This document shows positions 25,203 through 33,985 of a stretch of DNA of 64,000 nt, piece by piece. This DNA comes from Piscinibacter sp. HJYY11. GTDB lineage: Bacteria > Pseudomonadota > Gammaproteobacteria > Burkholderiales > Burkholderiaceae_C. The position numbers and the translations under genes are program-made. The notes below the pieces were generated by a model that worked only from the letters and a program-made list of their open reading frames with translations, was not told the DNA's origin and did not search any database. The DNA lies in contig NZ_JAERQZ010000001.1 of NCBI RefSeq assembly GCF_016735515.1, forward strand, positions 3,026,746 to 3,090,745, given 5' to 3'. Each line of letters opens with the position of its first letter. Position 1 is the first letter of the stretch.

Positions 25203-27983
25203 ATGGCCAGCACCGATCTTTCCGCAGACGAAGCCCACGGTGCCGAGGCGGAGCGCCTGCGCGTGCTCGCCACCTACGGCGTGCTCGACACCCCACGCGA
25301 CGCACGTTTCGACGAGCTCGCCCGCCTCGCCACCCGGCTCTGCGGCACGCCCATGGCCGTGGTCACGCTGGTCGACGACCACCGCCAGTGGTTCAAGGCT
25401 GAGATCGGCCTCGGGGTGCGCGAGACGGCGCGCGCCATCGCCTTTTGTGCCAACACCATCGAGGGCCCCGGTCTCTTCCAGGTGCCCGACGCCCGTGACG
25501 ACCCGCGCTTCGCCGACAACCCGCTCGTGACCGGCGAGCCGCGCCTGCGCTTCTATGCCGGCGTGCCGCTGCAGGTGGAGGGCGGCCACCGCCTCGGCGC
25601 GCTCGCGGTGCTCGACCGGCAGCCACGGCGGCTCACGCCGGAGCAGCAGGCCGACCTGGAGAGCCTGGCGCTCCAGGTCGTCGTCGTGCTGGAAGAGCAG
25701 CGCCTGCGTGTGCTGGCCGAGGCGGCGTCGACCGAGGCGAAGCGCCAGTCCGATTCGCTGCTCGCCATCGCCGGCCGGGTGGCGCGCCTGGGCGCCTGGG
25801 AGCTCGACATCGCGCAGCAGAACGTGGTGTGGTCAAACGTGGTCGCCGACATCCACGGCATGCCGCGCGGCTTCTCGCCCAACCTGGCGGACGCGCTCGC
25901 GTTCTACGTCGAGCCCGACCGCAGCTTCCTGGCGCAGGCGGTGGCGGCGTGCCTGGAAGACGGCATCCCCTTCGACCACGAGCTGGTGCTGCAACCGGCC
26001 GGCAGCGGGCCGACACGCTGGGTGCGCGCCATCGGCGAGGCGATGCGCAATGCTGAAGGCCGCATCACCCACCTGCGCGGCGCCTGCCAGGACATCACCG
26101 AGCGCAAGTCGCACCTGCTGCAGATCCAGCGCCTGGCAGAACGGCTCTCGGCCACCTTCGAGAGCATCCCCGACCCCTTTCTTGCCGTGGGGTCCGATGG
26201 GCGGGTGCAGCTCGTCAACGCCGCCTTCGAGCGGCTGGTGCAGCTGACGCGCGACGACATCCTCGGGCGCAGCCTGGCGCAGGTGCTGCCGCCGACGGTC
26301 GTTGAAGCGCCCTTCCTCGAGCGCTGCGAAGAGGCCATGCGACGCCAGCAGCCGCTCGAGTTCGAAGCGACCGAGCTGCGCTCGGGCCACCGCTTCGAGC
26401 TGCGGCTCTTCCCCATGGACAACGGGCTGACGCTCCATGCCCGCGACATCACCCAGCGCGAGAGCATGCTCGCGCAGCTGCGCCTGCTCGACACCTGCGT
26501 GCGCTACCTCAACGACGCGGTGATGATCACCGACGCCCAGGTGCAGGCGCCCGGTCCCACCATCCTCTTCGCCAACCAGGCCGTCGAGCGGCTCAGCGGC
26601 TGGCAGCCCGATCAGCTGGTGGGCGGCAGCCCGCGCCGCCTGCAGGGGCCGATGACGCAGCGCGACCGCCTCGATGCGCTGCGCCATGCCATCCGCCACG
26701 GCAGGCCGATCGAGACCGAGCTCATCAACTACCGGCAGACCGGCGAGACCTACTGGGTCGAGCTGAAGCTGAGCCCGATCCAGGACGACGACGGTCGCTG
26801 CACCCATTTCGTGGCGGTGGAGCGCGACATCACCGAGCGCAAGCTCGCCGAGGCCCACCGCGAAGCGCTGGAGCGGCAGCTGCGCCAGGCGCAGAAGATG
26901 GAATCGATCGGCACGCTGGCGGGCGGCATCGCGCACGACTTCAACAACATCCTCGGCGCCATCCTCGGCAACGTGGCGCTGGCGCGCGATGCGCTGCCGC
27001 CCGAGGGCGCGGGCCACGCAGCGCTCACCACCATCGCGAGCTCGGCAGAGCGCGCCCGCTCGCTCGTCCAGCAGATCCTCGCTTTCGGCCGCCAGCAGGC
27101 CACGCAGCGCCTGCGCCAGCCGCTGCGCCCGCTGGTCGACGAGGCGGTGCGCCTGCTGCACGCGACGCTGCCCGCCAGCGTGGCGCTCGACACCACCGGC
27201 GCGCACGACGACGTGTTCGCCGAGGTCGACGCCAACCAGCTGCAGCAGGTGCTGATCAACCTGTGCACCAACGCCTGGCATGCCATGCGCGAGCACGGCG
27301 GGCGCATCGAGATCGGCCTCGATGCCGACAGCGGCACCCACGCGCACCTGTGGGTGAAGGACGACGGCTGCGGCATGCCACCGGAGGTGCAGAGCCGCAT
27401 CTTCGAGCCCTTCTTCACCACCAAGCCGGTGGGCCAGGGCACCGGGCTCGGCCTCTCGGCGGTACACGGCATCGTTGAGGCGCACGGCGGGCGCATCGAG
27501 GTCGATAGCACGCCCGGGCGCGGCAGCACCTTCCACGTGCACCTGCCCGTGTCCGCACCGGCCGACCCCACGGCGCGCGACCGGCGCAGCATCTCGCCAC
27601 GCCCACCGTCGCTGAAAGGCCTGAAGGTGCTCTGCGTCGACGACGACCCGGTGATGCTCACCACCATGCAGGCCCTGCTCGAGCGCGAGGGCTGCGTGGT
27701 CGATGCGCAGTTCGACCCGCAGGTGGCGCTGGAGCGGCTGCGCGCGAAGCGCGGCGACACCGGGCTGCTGGTGACCGACTTCAACATGCCCGCGATGGAC
27801 GGCATGGCCCTGGTGAAAGCCGCCAAGCGGCTCAACCCCGACCTGCCCGTCGTCATGGCCTCGGGCTTCCTGAGCGACAAGCTCTGCGAACAGGCCAGCC
27901 TGCTCGGCGTGACCGTGCTCGTGCAGAAGGAGCGCACGGTGGAGGACCTGGTGGCTGCGGTGCGCGAGGCCATCGCCGGGTAG
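25203..27983 (+). CDS. Hybrid sensor histidine kinase (GAF-PAS-PAS-PAS-HisKA-HATPase-REC)
   Basis: A 926-residue cytoplasmic hybrid kinase with no membrane segment. Order: GAF (~15-170), three PAS units (~195-300, ~315-425, ~435-560), HisKA with phospho-acceptor His in GTLAGGIAHDFNNILGA (~580), HATPase with N-box NLCTNAWHAM, G1 DDGCGMP and G2 GQGTGLGLSAVHGI, then a receiver (VLCVDDDPVML...VTDFNMPAMDG) with phospho-Asp near residue 860. The third PAS resembles LOV domains (LFANQAVERLSGWQPDQLVG) but has GGSPRRLQGP where LOV has the flavin-binding Cys, so it is not photoactive. The input signal is unknown and there is no adjacent response regulator. A GTG just upstream (25200) could be the start. 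Confidence 0.93.
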   Translation: MASTDLSADEAHGAEAERLRVLATYGVLDTPRDARFDELARLATRLCGTPMAVVTLVDDHRQWFKAEIGLGVRETARAIAFCANTIEGPGLFQVPDARDDPRFADNPLVTGEPRLRFYAGVPLQVEGGHRLGALAVLDRQPRRLTPEQQADLESLALQVVVVLEEQRLRVLAEAASTEAKRQSDSLLAIAGRVARLGAWELDIAQQNVVWSNVVADIHGMPRGFSPNLADALAFYVEPDRSFLAQAVAACLEDGIPFDHELVLQPAGSGPTRWVRAIGEAMRNAEGRITHLRGACQDITERKSHLLQIQRLAERLSATFESIPDPFLAVGSDGRVQLVNAAFERLVQLTRDDILGRSLAQVLPPTVVEAPFLERCEEAMRRQQPLEFEATELRSGHRFELRLFPMDNGLTLHARDITQRESMLAQLRLLDTCVRYLNDAVMITDAQVQAPGPTILFANQAVERLSGWQPDQLVGGSPRRLQGPMTQRDRLDALRHAIRHGRPIETELINYRQTGETYWVELKLSPIQDDDGRCTHFVAVERDITERKLAEAHREALERQLRQAQKMESIGTLAGGIAHDFNNILGAILGNVALARDALPPEGAGHAALTTIASSAERARSLVQQILAFGRQQATQRLRQPLRPLVDEAVRLLHATLPASVALDTTGAHDDVFAEVDANQLQQVLINLCTNAWHAMREHGGRIEIGLDADSGTHAHLWVKDDGCGMPPEVQSRIFEPFFTTKPVGQGTGLGLSAVHGIVEAHGGRIEVDSTPGRGSTFHVHLPVSAPADPTARDRRSISPRPPSLKGLKVLCVDDDPVMLTTMQALLEREGCVVDAQFDPQVALERLRAKRGDTGLLVTDFNMPAMDGMALVKAAKRLNPDLPVVMASGFLSDKLCEQASLLGVTVLVQKERTVEDLVAAVREAIAG

Positions 27984-28135
27984 CCGCACCGGGTGGTCGC
28001 ACCGAGCCGGCCCCGGGGGAACTCGCCCGCGGGTTTTCCATCTGAAGGAATTCCTGCGAAGCGATGAGCCTTGCATCGGCGCCCCCCGGCCCCATGTCAA
28101 CATCGTCCTTTCTTCAACCTGCGTCGAGAACCCCC

Positions 28136-29065
28136 ATGAAACATGTCCTGCTGAGTGCCCTGATCGGCCTGCTGAGCCTCGGCTTCGTTGCCGAAGGCGT
28201 GGAGGCCAAGCGCCTGGGCGGGGGTGCGAACTCCGGCCTCAAGCGGCAGACGCCGCCGCCCCAGCCGGCCCAGCCCGTGCCGGCAAGCCCTGCGCCGACC
28301 CCCGGCGCCACCACGCCGGGTGCGGCAGCCGCCACGCCAGGCGCTGCTGCGGCGGCCGCCACGCCCAAGCGCTCGTGGATGGGCCCGGTCGCCGGCCTGG
28401 CCGCCGGCCTCGGCATCGCCGCGCTGCTGAGCCACTTCGGCCTGGGCGCCGGCCTGGCCAATTTCGTGACCATCCTGCTGATGCTGGTCGCGGCCTTCTT
28501 CGTGATCCGCTTCCTGATGCGCCGCTTCGGCCCGGCACGTTCGCCGTCGCTGGCCACGCCGCAGGGCATGCAGTTCGCCGGCCACGGCGCACCGAGCGGC
28601 GCCGCGACGGGCGCCCCGGCATTCGGCGCGGCGTCGGCCGCTGCAGGCGGCACCGCACTCCAGCCGCCGCGCAGCGCCAACCCGCTGCCCGCGGGCTTCG
28701 ACACCGAGGCCTTCGTGCGCGTGGCCAAGCTGATCTTCATCCGCATGCAGGCCGCCAACGACGCGAACAACCTCGACGACCTGCGCCAGTTCTCCACGCC
28801 CGAGATGTTCGCGGTGTTCCGCCTCGAGCTGCAGGACCGCAAGGGCGCCACGCAGCGGACCGACGTGGTGCAGCTCGATGCCGAAGTGCTCGACTACGCC
28901 GAAGACAGCGGCCAGTACATCGTGAGCGTGCGCTTCCACGGCCTGATCCGCGAAGACGAGCAGAGCCCGGCGGCCCTCTTCGACGAGGTCTGGCACCTGG
29001 TGAAGCCCACCGACGGCAGCCGCGAGTGGGCGATCGCCGGCATCGCCCAGCGCGACGTGGTGTGA
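28136..29065 (+). CDS. Tim44-like domain membrane protein
   Basis: A 309-residue protein: signal-like segment KHVLLSALIGLLSLGFVAEG, an Ala/Pro/Thr low-complexity stretch (~35-80), one or two hydrophobic segments (MGPVAGLAAGLGIAALLSHF; FVTILLMLVAAFFVIRFLMR), a second low-complexity linker and a C-terminal Tim44/TIM44-like domain (~195-309: FVRVAKLIFIRMQAANDANN, LDAEVLDYAEDSG, VSVRFHGLIREDE, VWHLVKPTDGSREWAIAGI). Bacterial members are membrane-bound and of unclear function. ATG 28136 begins the signal; the frame extends to 28064. Confidence 0.88.
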   Translation: MKHVLLSALIGLLSLGFVAEGVEAKRLGGGANSGLKRQTPPPQPAQPVPASPAPTPGATTPGAAAATPGAAAAAATPKRSWMGPVAGLAAGLGIAALLSHFGLGAGLANFVTILLMLVAAFFVIRFLMRRFGPARSPSLATPQGMQFAGHGAPSGAATGAPAFGAASAAAGGTALQPPRSANPLPAGFDTEAFVRVAKLIFIRMQAANDANNLDDLRQFSTPEMFAVFRLELQDRKGATQRTDVVQLDAEVLDYAEDSGQYIVSVRFHGLIREDEQSPAALFDEVWHLVKPTDGSREWAIAGIAQRDVV

Positions 29066-29093
29066 GCGCGCCCGCGCAGCGGCACCGCCGCTA

Positions 29094-29109
29094 GGGCCCC
29101 TCGGGGCCC
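29094..29109. terminator. Short GC palindrome after the Tim44-like gene
   Basis: GGGCCCC-TC-GGGGCCC forms a self-complementary stem 28 bp past the stop of the Tim44-like gene, with no T-run. It is a possible weak terminator or simply a GC-rich palindrome. Confidence 0.25.
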
Positions 29110-29192
29110 GGTGACCGTGGCACGCCCGTGCCGCGGTACACCCTGATCTCGGTACAGTGAGCGGGGTCGGCTTCGGCCTTTCTTCCGCGCTC

Positions 29193-30821
29193 ATGATCCC
29201 CATCACCGTCCCGACCGACCCCGGGCCCATCCACCAGCTCTCGCTCTCCGGAGGCGGCTTTCGCGCCGCCTTCTTCCACCTGGGGGCCCTGCACGCGCTG
29301 GCCGCACAGGGGCGGCTGCGCGAGCTGAAGATGCTCGTTACGATCTCGGGCGGCTCGATCGCGGCGGGCTTCTTCTTCCAGGAGTGGCTCGCGGCGGCGC
29401 GAAAAGGCGCGGTGAGCGACGACGAGCTGGCGCAATGCGCCCTGCGCGCGCAGCAGGCGCTCTTTCGCAAGAGCCGGCACAACCCGCGCCTGCGGGCGCT
29501 GGCCTCGGTGCGCGCGCTGAGCAGCGGCCTGGTGCGCAATGAGTTCGGCTTCTCGCAGGCCATGGCGCGCATCAACCGGCGCTGGCTGGGCGGGCTGCAC
29601 AAGGTGGCCTCCACCGGCCTGTGGCCGGCGCCGCTGCCCGAGTGGCGCATTGCGTGCTCCGACTACGCGCACGGCAACCGCTGCGTGGTGGTGCTCGGCG
29701 ACAAGGCGCTGCCGCGCCAGACCGACGCGAGCTACCTCACCATGAAGGACCTGCCGATCGCGCGCGCGATGGCCTCGTCGAGCGCGGTGCCGGGGGTCTT
29801 CGAGCCCATCCGCTGCGGCAAGCACCACCTGGGCGACGGTGGCGTGCTCGACAACCACGGCCTGCGCGAGTTCGACCCGTCGCTCGGCCACGCCACCTGC
29901 ATCGACGCCTCGGCCCCCGTGCTGCCCATGGACCCGATCGACGGCTGGGCCACGCCGATGCGCGCGATGGACCTGATGATGGAGCAGACCCGCGGCGACG
30001 TGCTGCGCGCCCGCAACTGCACGCTGATCTCGCTGCGCGACCCGGTGGCGCAGCCGAGCGGGCTCGACTGGTGGACGCACCTGCGCGCCCTGCGCACCGA
30101 CCTGGATGATTTCGCGGCCACCGAAGCCCACCTCCTGTTCCTGGCCGGCTACCAGAGCGCGATCGGCCGGCCCGACATCCCCACCGGTTGCCCGCCCGAC
30201 ATGACGGCGCTGTGGCGCACCATGAGCGAAGCCGCCGCGACCGAGTTGCCGAAGGAGCAGGCCCAGCACCTGGCCGACGCACGCGACGCCTGCCTGGACG
30301 ACCTGGAGCGTGGCCGGCACGTGCTCTTCGCCGGCATGCAGAAGCGCTCGGCGGCCTCGGTGATGGTGACGCTCGGCTCGCTGTTCATGCTGAGCCTGAC
30401 GGTGGTGATCCTCTTCGTGCTGGCCCGCCTGGCCTGGGGCTTCACCATCGGCCACTTCCCGCACGCGTGGCGCGCGATGTCGAGCAATGCCTTGCTGGTG
30501 CTCGGATGGGCCGCCGGTGCGGCGTGGCTCTACTGGCAGTTCTACACGCCGCGGGCCGGCGCGCTCTTCCACAACATGCGGCAGTGGTTCGGCGTGTTGA
30601 CCGGGCCGCTCGTGCTGCCGGCCCTGGTGACGCTGTCGATCGCCTTGCGACTGAAGGTGGTGGCCTTCTCGAACCGCGACCTCACCGCCTGGGCCCGCTC
30701 GGCGCTGCTGCGCTACGAACGGCGGCGGCAGATGGCGGCATTGCAGCGCGAGGCGCAGCGCGCTGCGCAGGCCGCGGCGCAGGTCCCGCAGACCTCGGCG
30801 ACCCGGCAGCCGCTGGAGTGA
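29193..30821 (+). CDS. Patatin-like phospholipase with C-terminal membrane helices
   Basis: A 542-residue patatin-family lipid acyl hydrolase. The oxyanion loop is LSGGGFRAAFFHLGALHAL (~19-37). The nucleophile elbow reads ISGGSIAAG with Ser55, spelled G-G-S-I-A instead of G-x-S-x-G. The catalytic Asp215 lies in the DGG motif (LGDGGVLDN). The Ser-Asp dyad is therefore complete. About three hydrophobic segments follow in the second half (~388-415, ~430-450, ~470-493), making it a membrane protein, then a charged Gln/Ala-rich tail. ATG 29193 is preferred; an in-frame GTG at 29157 would add 12 residues. It is convergent with phnM, 12 bp apart. Confidence 0.85.
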   Translation: MIPITVPTDPGPIHQLSLSGGGFRAAFFHLGALHALAAQGRLRELKMLVTISGGSIAAGFFFQEWLAAARKGAVSDDELAQCALRAQQALFRKSRHNPRLRALASVRALSSGLVRNEFGFSQAMARINRRWLGGLHKVASTGLWPAPLPEWRIACSDYAHGNRCVVVLGDKALPRQTDASYLTMKDLPIARAMASSSAVPGVFEPIRCGKHHLGDGGVLDNHGLREFDPSLGHATCIDASAPVLPMDPIDGWATPMRAMDLMMEQTRGDVLRARNCTLISLRDPVAQPSGLDWWTHLRALRTDLDDFAATEAHLLFLAGYQSAIGRPDIPTGCPPDMTALWRTMSEAAATELPKEQAQHLADARDACLDDLERGRHVLFAGMQKRSAASVMVTLGSLFMLSLTVVILFVLARLAWGFTIGHFPHAWRAMSSNALLVLGWAAGAAWLYWQFYTPRAGALFHNMRQWFGVLTGPLVLPALVTLSIALRLKVVAFSNRDLTAWARSALLRYERRRQMAALQREAQRAAQAAAQVPQTSATRQPLE

Positions 30822-30833
30822 CGGCCCAGGCCG

Positions 30834-31979
30834 CTACGCCACGCGGCGGCCCTGCACCCAGGTCTCGCGCACCAGCGGGTGGCCACCGATCTCGCGCACG
30901 CGCAGCAGGTCGCCGCGCAGGCCGGGGGCGATCTCGCCGCGGTCTTGCAGGCCCACCGCATGCGCAGCGTTGCGGGTGACGACCTTCACCGCGTCGGGGA
31001 GGCTGAAGCCGGCTTCGCCTGACAGCTGCCAGGCGGCGCGCAGCAGGCTGCTCGGCACGTAGTCGGACGACAGCGCATCCAGCACCCCTTCGCGGGCGAG
31101 CGTCATCGCGGCCACGTTGCCCGAGTGCGAGCCGCCGCGGATCACATTGGGGGCGCCCATCACGGTGCTGAGACCCAGGGCCTTGGCGCGCCTGGCGGCG
31201 GCGAGCGTGGTGGGGAACTCGCTCATGCTCGCGCCCAGCGCATGCGCCTCGTCGACATGCTCGACGGTGGTGTCGTCGTGCGTGGCCAGCGCGACGCCGT
31301 GCGTGTGCGCAAAGTCGGTGAACCAGGCACGGTTCGGCCTCGCGTACTGCAACTGGCGCTCCGGGGCGATGCGCACCTCGGCCTCGAACTGCTCGTTGCT
31401 CCAACCCTTCTTGCCGGTGTAGTAGACGCGGGCGTGCTCGATCTCGCTCCACTGGCGCTGGCCGGGGGTGTGGTCCATCAGCGAGATGAGGCGCAGGCGC
31501 GGGTGCTTCGCGAAGGGCTCGAAGAGCGCGCGTGCGTTGTGGGCCGGCAGCTCGCAGCGCACGTGGATCAGGTGGTCGGCGCGCAGCAGGCCCGCCTCGT
31601 CCAGCCGGTCGAGCACCTGCAGCAGCTCGCTCTGGTCCTTGGAGCGGAAACCTTCGTCGTACGGGTCGCCCACGCCGATGGCGTCGAGCACCGTCGTGAT
31701 GCCGGCCGAGGCCACTTCGGCGTCGTGTGCCAGCACCGCGCCCAGCATGGGGAAGTTGACCTTGGGCCGCGGCGTGACGTGGCGCTCGAGGTTGTCGGTG
31801 TGCACCTCCACCAGGCCGGGCAGCAGGTAGTCGCCGTCGAGGTCGTGTGCATTCGGCACCGCGGTGTGGCCGGCGGCGATCTCGGTGATGCGGCCACCCT
31901 GCACGCGCACGTGGCCGTGCACCACCGCGTCGGCCAGCACGATGCGGGCGTTGCTGAGGATGAGATGGTCAGTGGTCAT
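30834..31979 (-). CDS. phnM: Alpha-D-ribose 1-methylphosphonate 5-triphosphate diphosphatase
   Basis: PhnM removes pyrophosphate from alpha-D-ribose 1-alkylphosphonate 5-triphosphate, giving the monophosphate used by C-P lyase. The 381-residue amidohydrolase has the metal motif LLPGLVEVHTDNLERH, later GVALATHDDTT and the SSDYVPSSLL stretch typical of PhnM. ATG 31979 was chosen because MTTDHLILSNARIV is the usual start; the frame reads further upstream into phnL as an artefact. Last gene of the leftward phnGHIJ-GNAT-KLM operon, 11 bp after phnL. Confidence 0.96.
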   Translation of the reverse strand: MTTDHLILSNARIVLADAVVHGHVRVQGGRITEIAAGHTAVPNAHDLDGDYLLPGLVEVHTDNLERHVTPRPKVNFPMLGAVLAHDAEVASAGITTVLDAIGVGDPYDEGFRSKDQSELLQVLDRLDEAGLLRADHLIHVRCELPAHNARALFEPFAKHPRLRLISLMDHTPGQRQWSEIEHARVYYTGKKGWSNEQFEAEVRIAPERQLQYARPNRAWFTDFAHTHGVALATHDDTTVEHVDEAHALGASMSEFPTTLAAARRAKALGLSTVMGAPNVIRGGSHSGNVAAMTLAREGVLDALSSDYVPSSLLRAAWQLSGEAGFSLPDAVKVVTRNAAHAVGLQDRGEIAPGLRGDLLRVREIGGHPLVRETWVQGRRVA

Positions 31980-31990
31980 GGGATCGGTCC

Positions 31991-32686
31991 TCAGTGCAGG
32001 GAGACACAGCGGCTGGCCACCGCGTCGCGCACTTCCTCGTCGTGGAAGATGCCGACGATCGCGGTGCCGGCGGCGCGGGCCTGGTGGATCAGCTCGATGA
32101 CGACGCGGCGGTTGGCCGCGTCGAGCGATGCGGTGGGCTCGTCGAGCAGCAGCAGGCGCGCGGGCTCGATGAAGCCGCGGGCGATGTTGACCCGCTGCTG
32201 CTCGCCGCCGGAGAAGGTGGCGGGGGGCAGCTCCCACAGGCCGGGCGGCAGGTTGAGGCGGGTGAAGAGGCGTCGCACTTCCTGTCGCGCCGCTTCCTGC
32301 GCTTCATCCGCATCGAGCCCGGGGCGGGCCTGCAGCCAGCGCTCGGCGACCACGTCGAGCGCGGGCACACGCGGCACGGCGCGCAGGAACTGGCTGACGT
32401 AGGCGATATCCTTGCGGCGCAGGGCCAGCATCTGCTGCGGTGTGGCCTGCGCGATGTCGATGCGGCCGTGACTCGCGTCGAACCAGATCGCGCCGCTGTC
32501 GGCGCCGTAGCTGCCGTAGAGGCATTTCATCAGCGTGCTCTTGCCCTGGCCCGAGGCGCCGAGCAGGGCCACGCACTCGCCGGGGTTCACGCTGAGCGAC
32601 ACGTCCTTCAGCACCGGCAGCTCGAGCCCGCCGCGCAGGTGCAGCGTGAAGTGTTTGGACAAGGATTCGATCTGCAACATGGTCAT
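31991..32686 (-). CDS. phnL: C-P lyase system ABC-type protein PhnL
   Basis: A 231-residue ABC-ATPase of the C-P lyase machinery, needed with PhnGHI for the nucleosidase-type reaction that joins methylphosphonate to ATP. Walker A GASGQGKST (~42), signature FSGGEQQR (~160) and Walker B LLLLDEPTASLD (~178) are complete. The IAYVSQFLRAVPRVPALDVV stretch is PhnL-specific. AAGGG sits 7 bp before ATG 32686. Between phnK and phnL there is a 70-bp gap with a small hairpin, the largest spacer in this otherwise overlapping operon. Confidence 0.96.
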   Translation of the reverse strand: MTMLQIESLSKHFTLHLRGGLELPVLKDVSLSVNPGECVALLGASGQGKSTLMKCLYGSYGADSGAIWFDASHGRIDIAQATPQQMLALRRKDIAYVSQFLRAVPRVPALDVVAERWLQARPGLDADEAQEAARQEVRRLFTRLNLPPGLWELPPATFSGGEQQRVNIARGFIEPARLLLLDEPTASLDAANRRVVIELIHQARAAGTAIVGIFHDEEVRDAVASRCVSLH

Positions 32687-32712
32687 GTGAGCACCCTTCG
32701 CACTGCGTGCGG

Positions 32713-32727
32713 TCCCGCCAAGCGGGA
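32713..32727 (-). other. Intra-operon hairpin between phnK and phnL
   Basis: TCCCGC (32713-32718), CAA loop, GCGGGA (32722-32727). It lies in the only sizeable spacer of the phnG-M operon and has no T-run on the coding strand. It could tune or protect the 5' part of the mRNA. Confidence 0.3.
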
Positions 32728-32756
32728 TTGAGCCCCTTCGGGCGGCCGGGCGGAGC

Positions 32757-33536
32757 TCACGGCGCCACCACGGAAGAAACGAGCAGCTGCGTGTACGCGT
32801 GCTGCGGATCGTCGAGCACCCGGTCGGTCAAGCCTTGCTCGACGATGCGGCCCTCGCGCATCACGAGCGTGCGGTGTGCGAGCAGGCGCGCCACGCCGAG
32901 GTCGTGCGTGACGATGATGGCCGAGAGGCGCAGCCGCGCCACCAGCAGGCGGATGAGGTCGAGCAGTCGCGCCTGCACCGACACGTCGAGGCCTGAGGTG
33001 GGCTCGTCCATCAGCACGAGGCGCGGACGGGTGACGAGGTTGCGCGCGATCTGCAGGCGCTGGCGCATGCCGCCGGAGAAGGCCCGCGGCGAATCGTCGA
33101 TGCGCTCGGGCTGCAGCTCCACACGCTGCATCCATTCGGTGGCGGTGCTGCGCAAGCGGCCGTAGTGGCGGTCGCCCTGGCCCATCAGGCGCTCGCCGAT
33201 GTTGGCGCCGGCGCTGACGTTCATGCGCAGGCCGAGGCTCGCGTCCTGCTGCACGTGGCCCCACTCGGTGCGCTCGAGCCGCCGGCGCTCGCGCTCGGTG
33301 AGGTGGTGCACGTCGAGCACCTCGCCGCTGGCGGCCGTGTAGAGCACCCGGCCCTGCGTCGGCTGCAGCCGGCCGGCGATGCAATTGAGCAGCGTGCTCT
33401 TGCCCGAGCCCGATTCGCCGACGAGGGCGATCACCTCGCCCGGGTGCAGCGCCAGGCTCGCGTCTTCCACCGCGAAGCGGCGGGCAAGGGGAAACTGGTG
33501 GTGCAGGCCTTGCACCTGGAGGAGGGGTTCTGTCAT
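32757..33536 (-). CDS. phnK: C-P lyase system ABC-type protein PhnK
   Basis: A 259-residue ABC-ATPase that binds the PhnGHIJ core complex of C-P lyase. Walker A GESGSGKST (~38), Q-loop HVQQDASLGLRMNVSAGANI (the PhnK/DppF-like sequence), signature FSGGMRQR (~149) and Walker B RLVLMDEPTSGLD (~168). ATG 33536 overlaps the GNAT stop by 4 bp (ATGA). Confidence 0.96.
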   Translation of the reverse strand: MTEPLLQVQGLHHQFPLARRFAVEDASLALHPGEVIALVGESGSGKSTLLNCIAGRLQPTQGRVLYTAASGEVLDVHHLTERERRRLERTEWGHVQQDASLGLRMNVSAGANIGERLMGQGDRHYGRLRSTATEWMQRVELQPERIDDSPRAFSGGMRQRLQIARNLVTRPRLVLMDEPTSGLDVSVQARLLDLIRLLVARLRLSAIIVTHDLGVARLLAHRTLVMREGRIVEQGLTDRVLDDPQHAYTQLLVSSVVAP

Positions 33537-33985
33537 GGCGTCACCACGAAGCTGTAGCCGTGCCGCTCGAAGCCGAGCCGTTCATAGAAGGCATGGGCCT
33601 CCACCCGCTTCTGGTTGGACGACAGGGCGAGCTTGTAGCAGCCGGCCTCGCGCGCCAGTTCGCGGGCGTGTTCCATCATGCGGCGCCCGATGCCCTGGCC
33701 CTGCGCCTCGGGGTGCACGGCCACGTCTTCCACGACGGCCTCGGGCGCGCCGCTGTGCGCGAGCAAGGGCAGGATGAAGAGCGTGTAGGTGCCGACCGGC
33801 AGGCCGGCGAGCGAGAAGATGAAGACACGCACGCCGGGCGCGGCGGTGCGCATGCGGTCCCAGTTCATGCGCATCTCGGTCTCGTCGTGCGCGCCGCGGG
33901 TGTCGAGGCCCGCGGCGGTGTAGAGGTCGATCAGCGTGCGGATGTCGGTGCGCCGGGCTTCGCGCACGTCGAGTTCAGCGGGCAT
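33533..33985 (-). CDS. GNAT-family N-acetyltransferase inside the phn operon
   Basis: A 150-residue GNAT protein. The acetyl-CoA pyrophosphate loop is HPEAQGQGIGRRMMEHAREL (Q-G-Q-G-I-G), followed by the beta5/alpha4 region CYKLALSSNQKR and HAFYERLGFERHGYSF. It lies between phnJ (11-bp overlap) and phnK (4-bp overlap), so it is translated as part of the C-P lyase operon. In E. coli the C-P lyase operon carries the GNAT PhnO, which acetylates aminoalkylphosphonates; this protein could do the same, but its position differs and the assignment rests on context. ATG 33985 gives the normal GNAT start; the frame extends upstream in phnJ. Confidence 0.85.
   Translation of the reverse strand: MPAELDVREARRTDIRTLIDLYTAAGLDTRGAHDETEMRMNWDRMRTAAPGVRVFIFSLAGLPVGTYTLFILPLLAHSGAPEAVVEDVAVHPEAQGQGIGRRMMEHARELAREAGCYKLALSSNQKRVEAHAFYERLGFERHGYSFVVTP

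Noticed and set aside
26460..26660. LOV photoreceptor in the hybrid kinase
   Set aside because: The conserved adduct-forming cysteine is replaced, so a light-sensing call is not supported.
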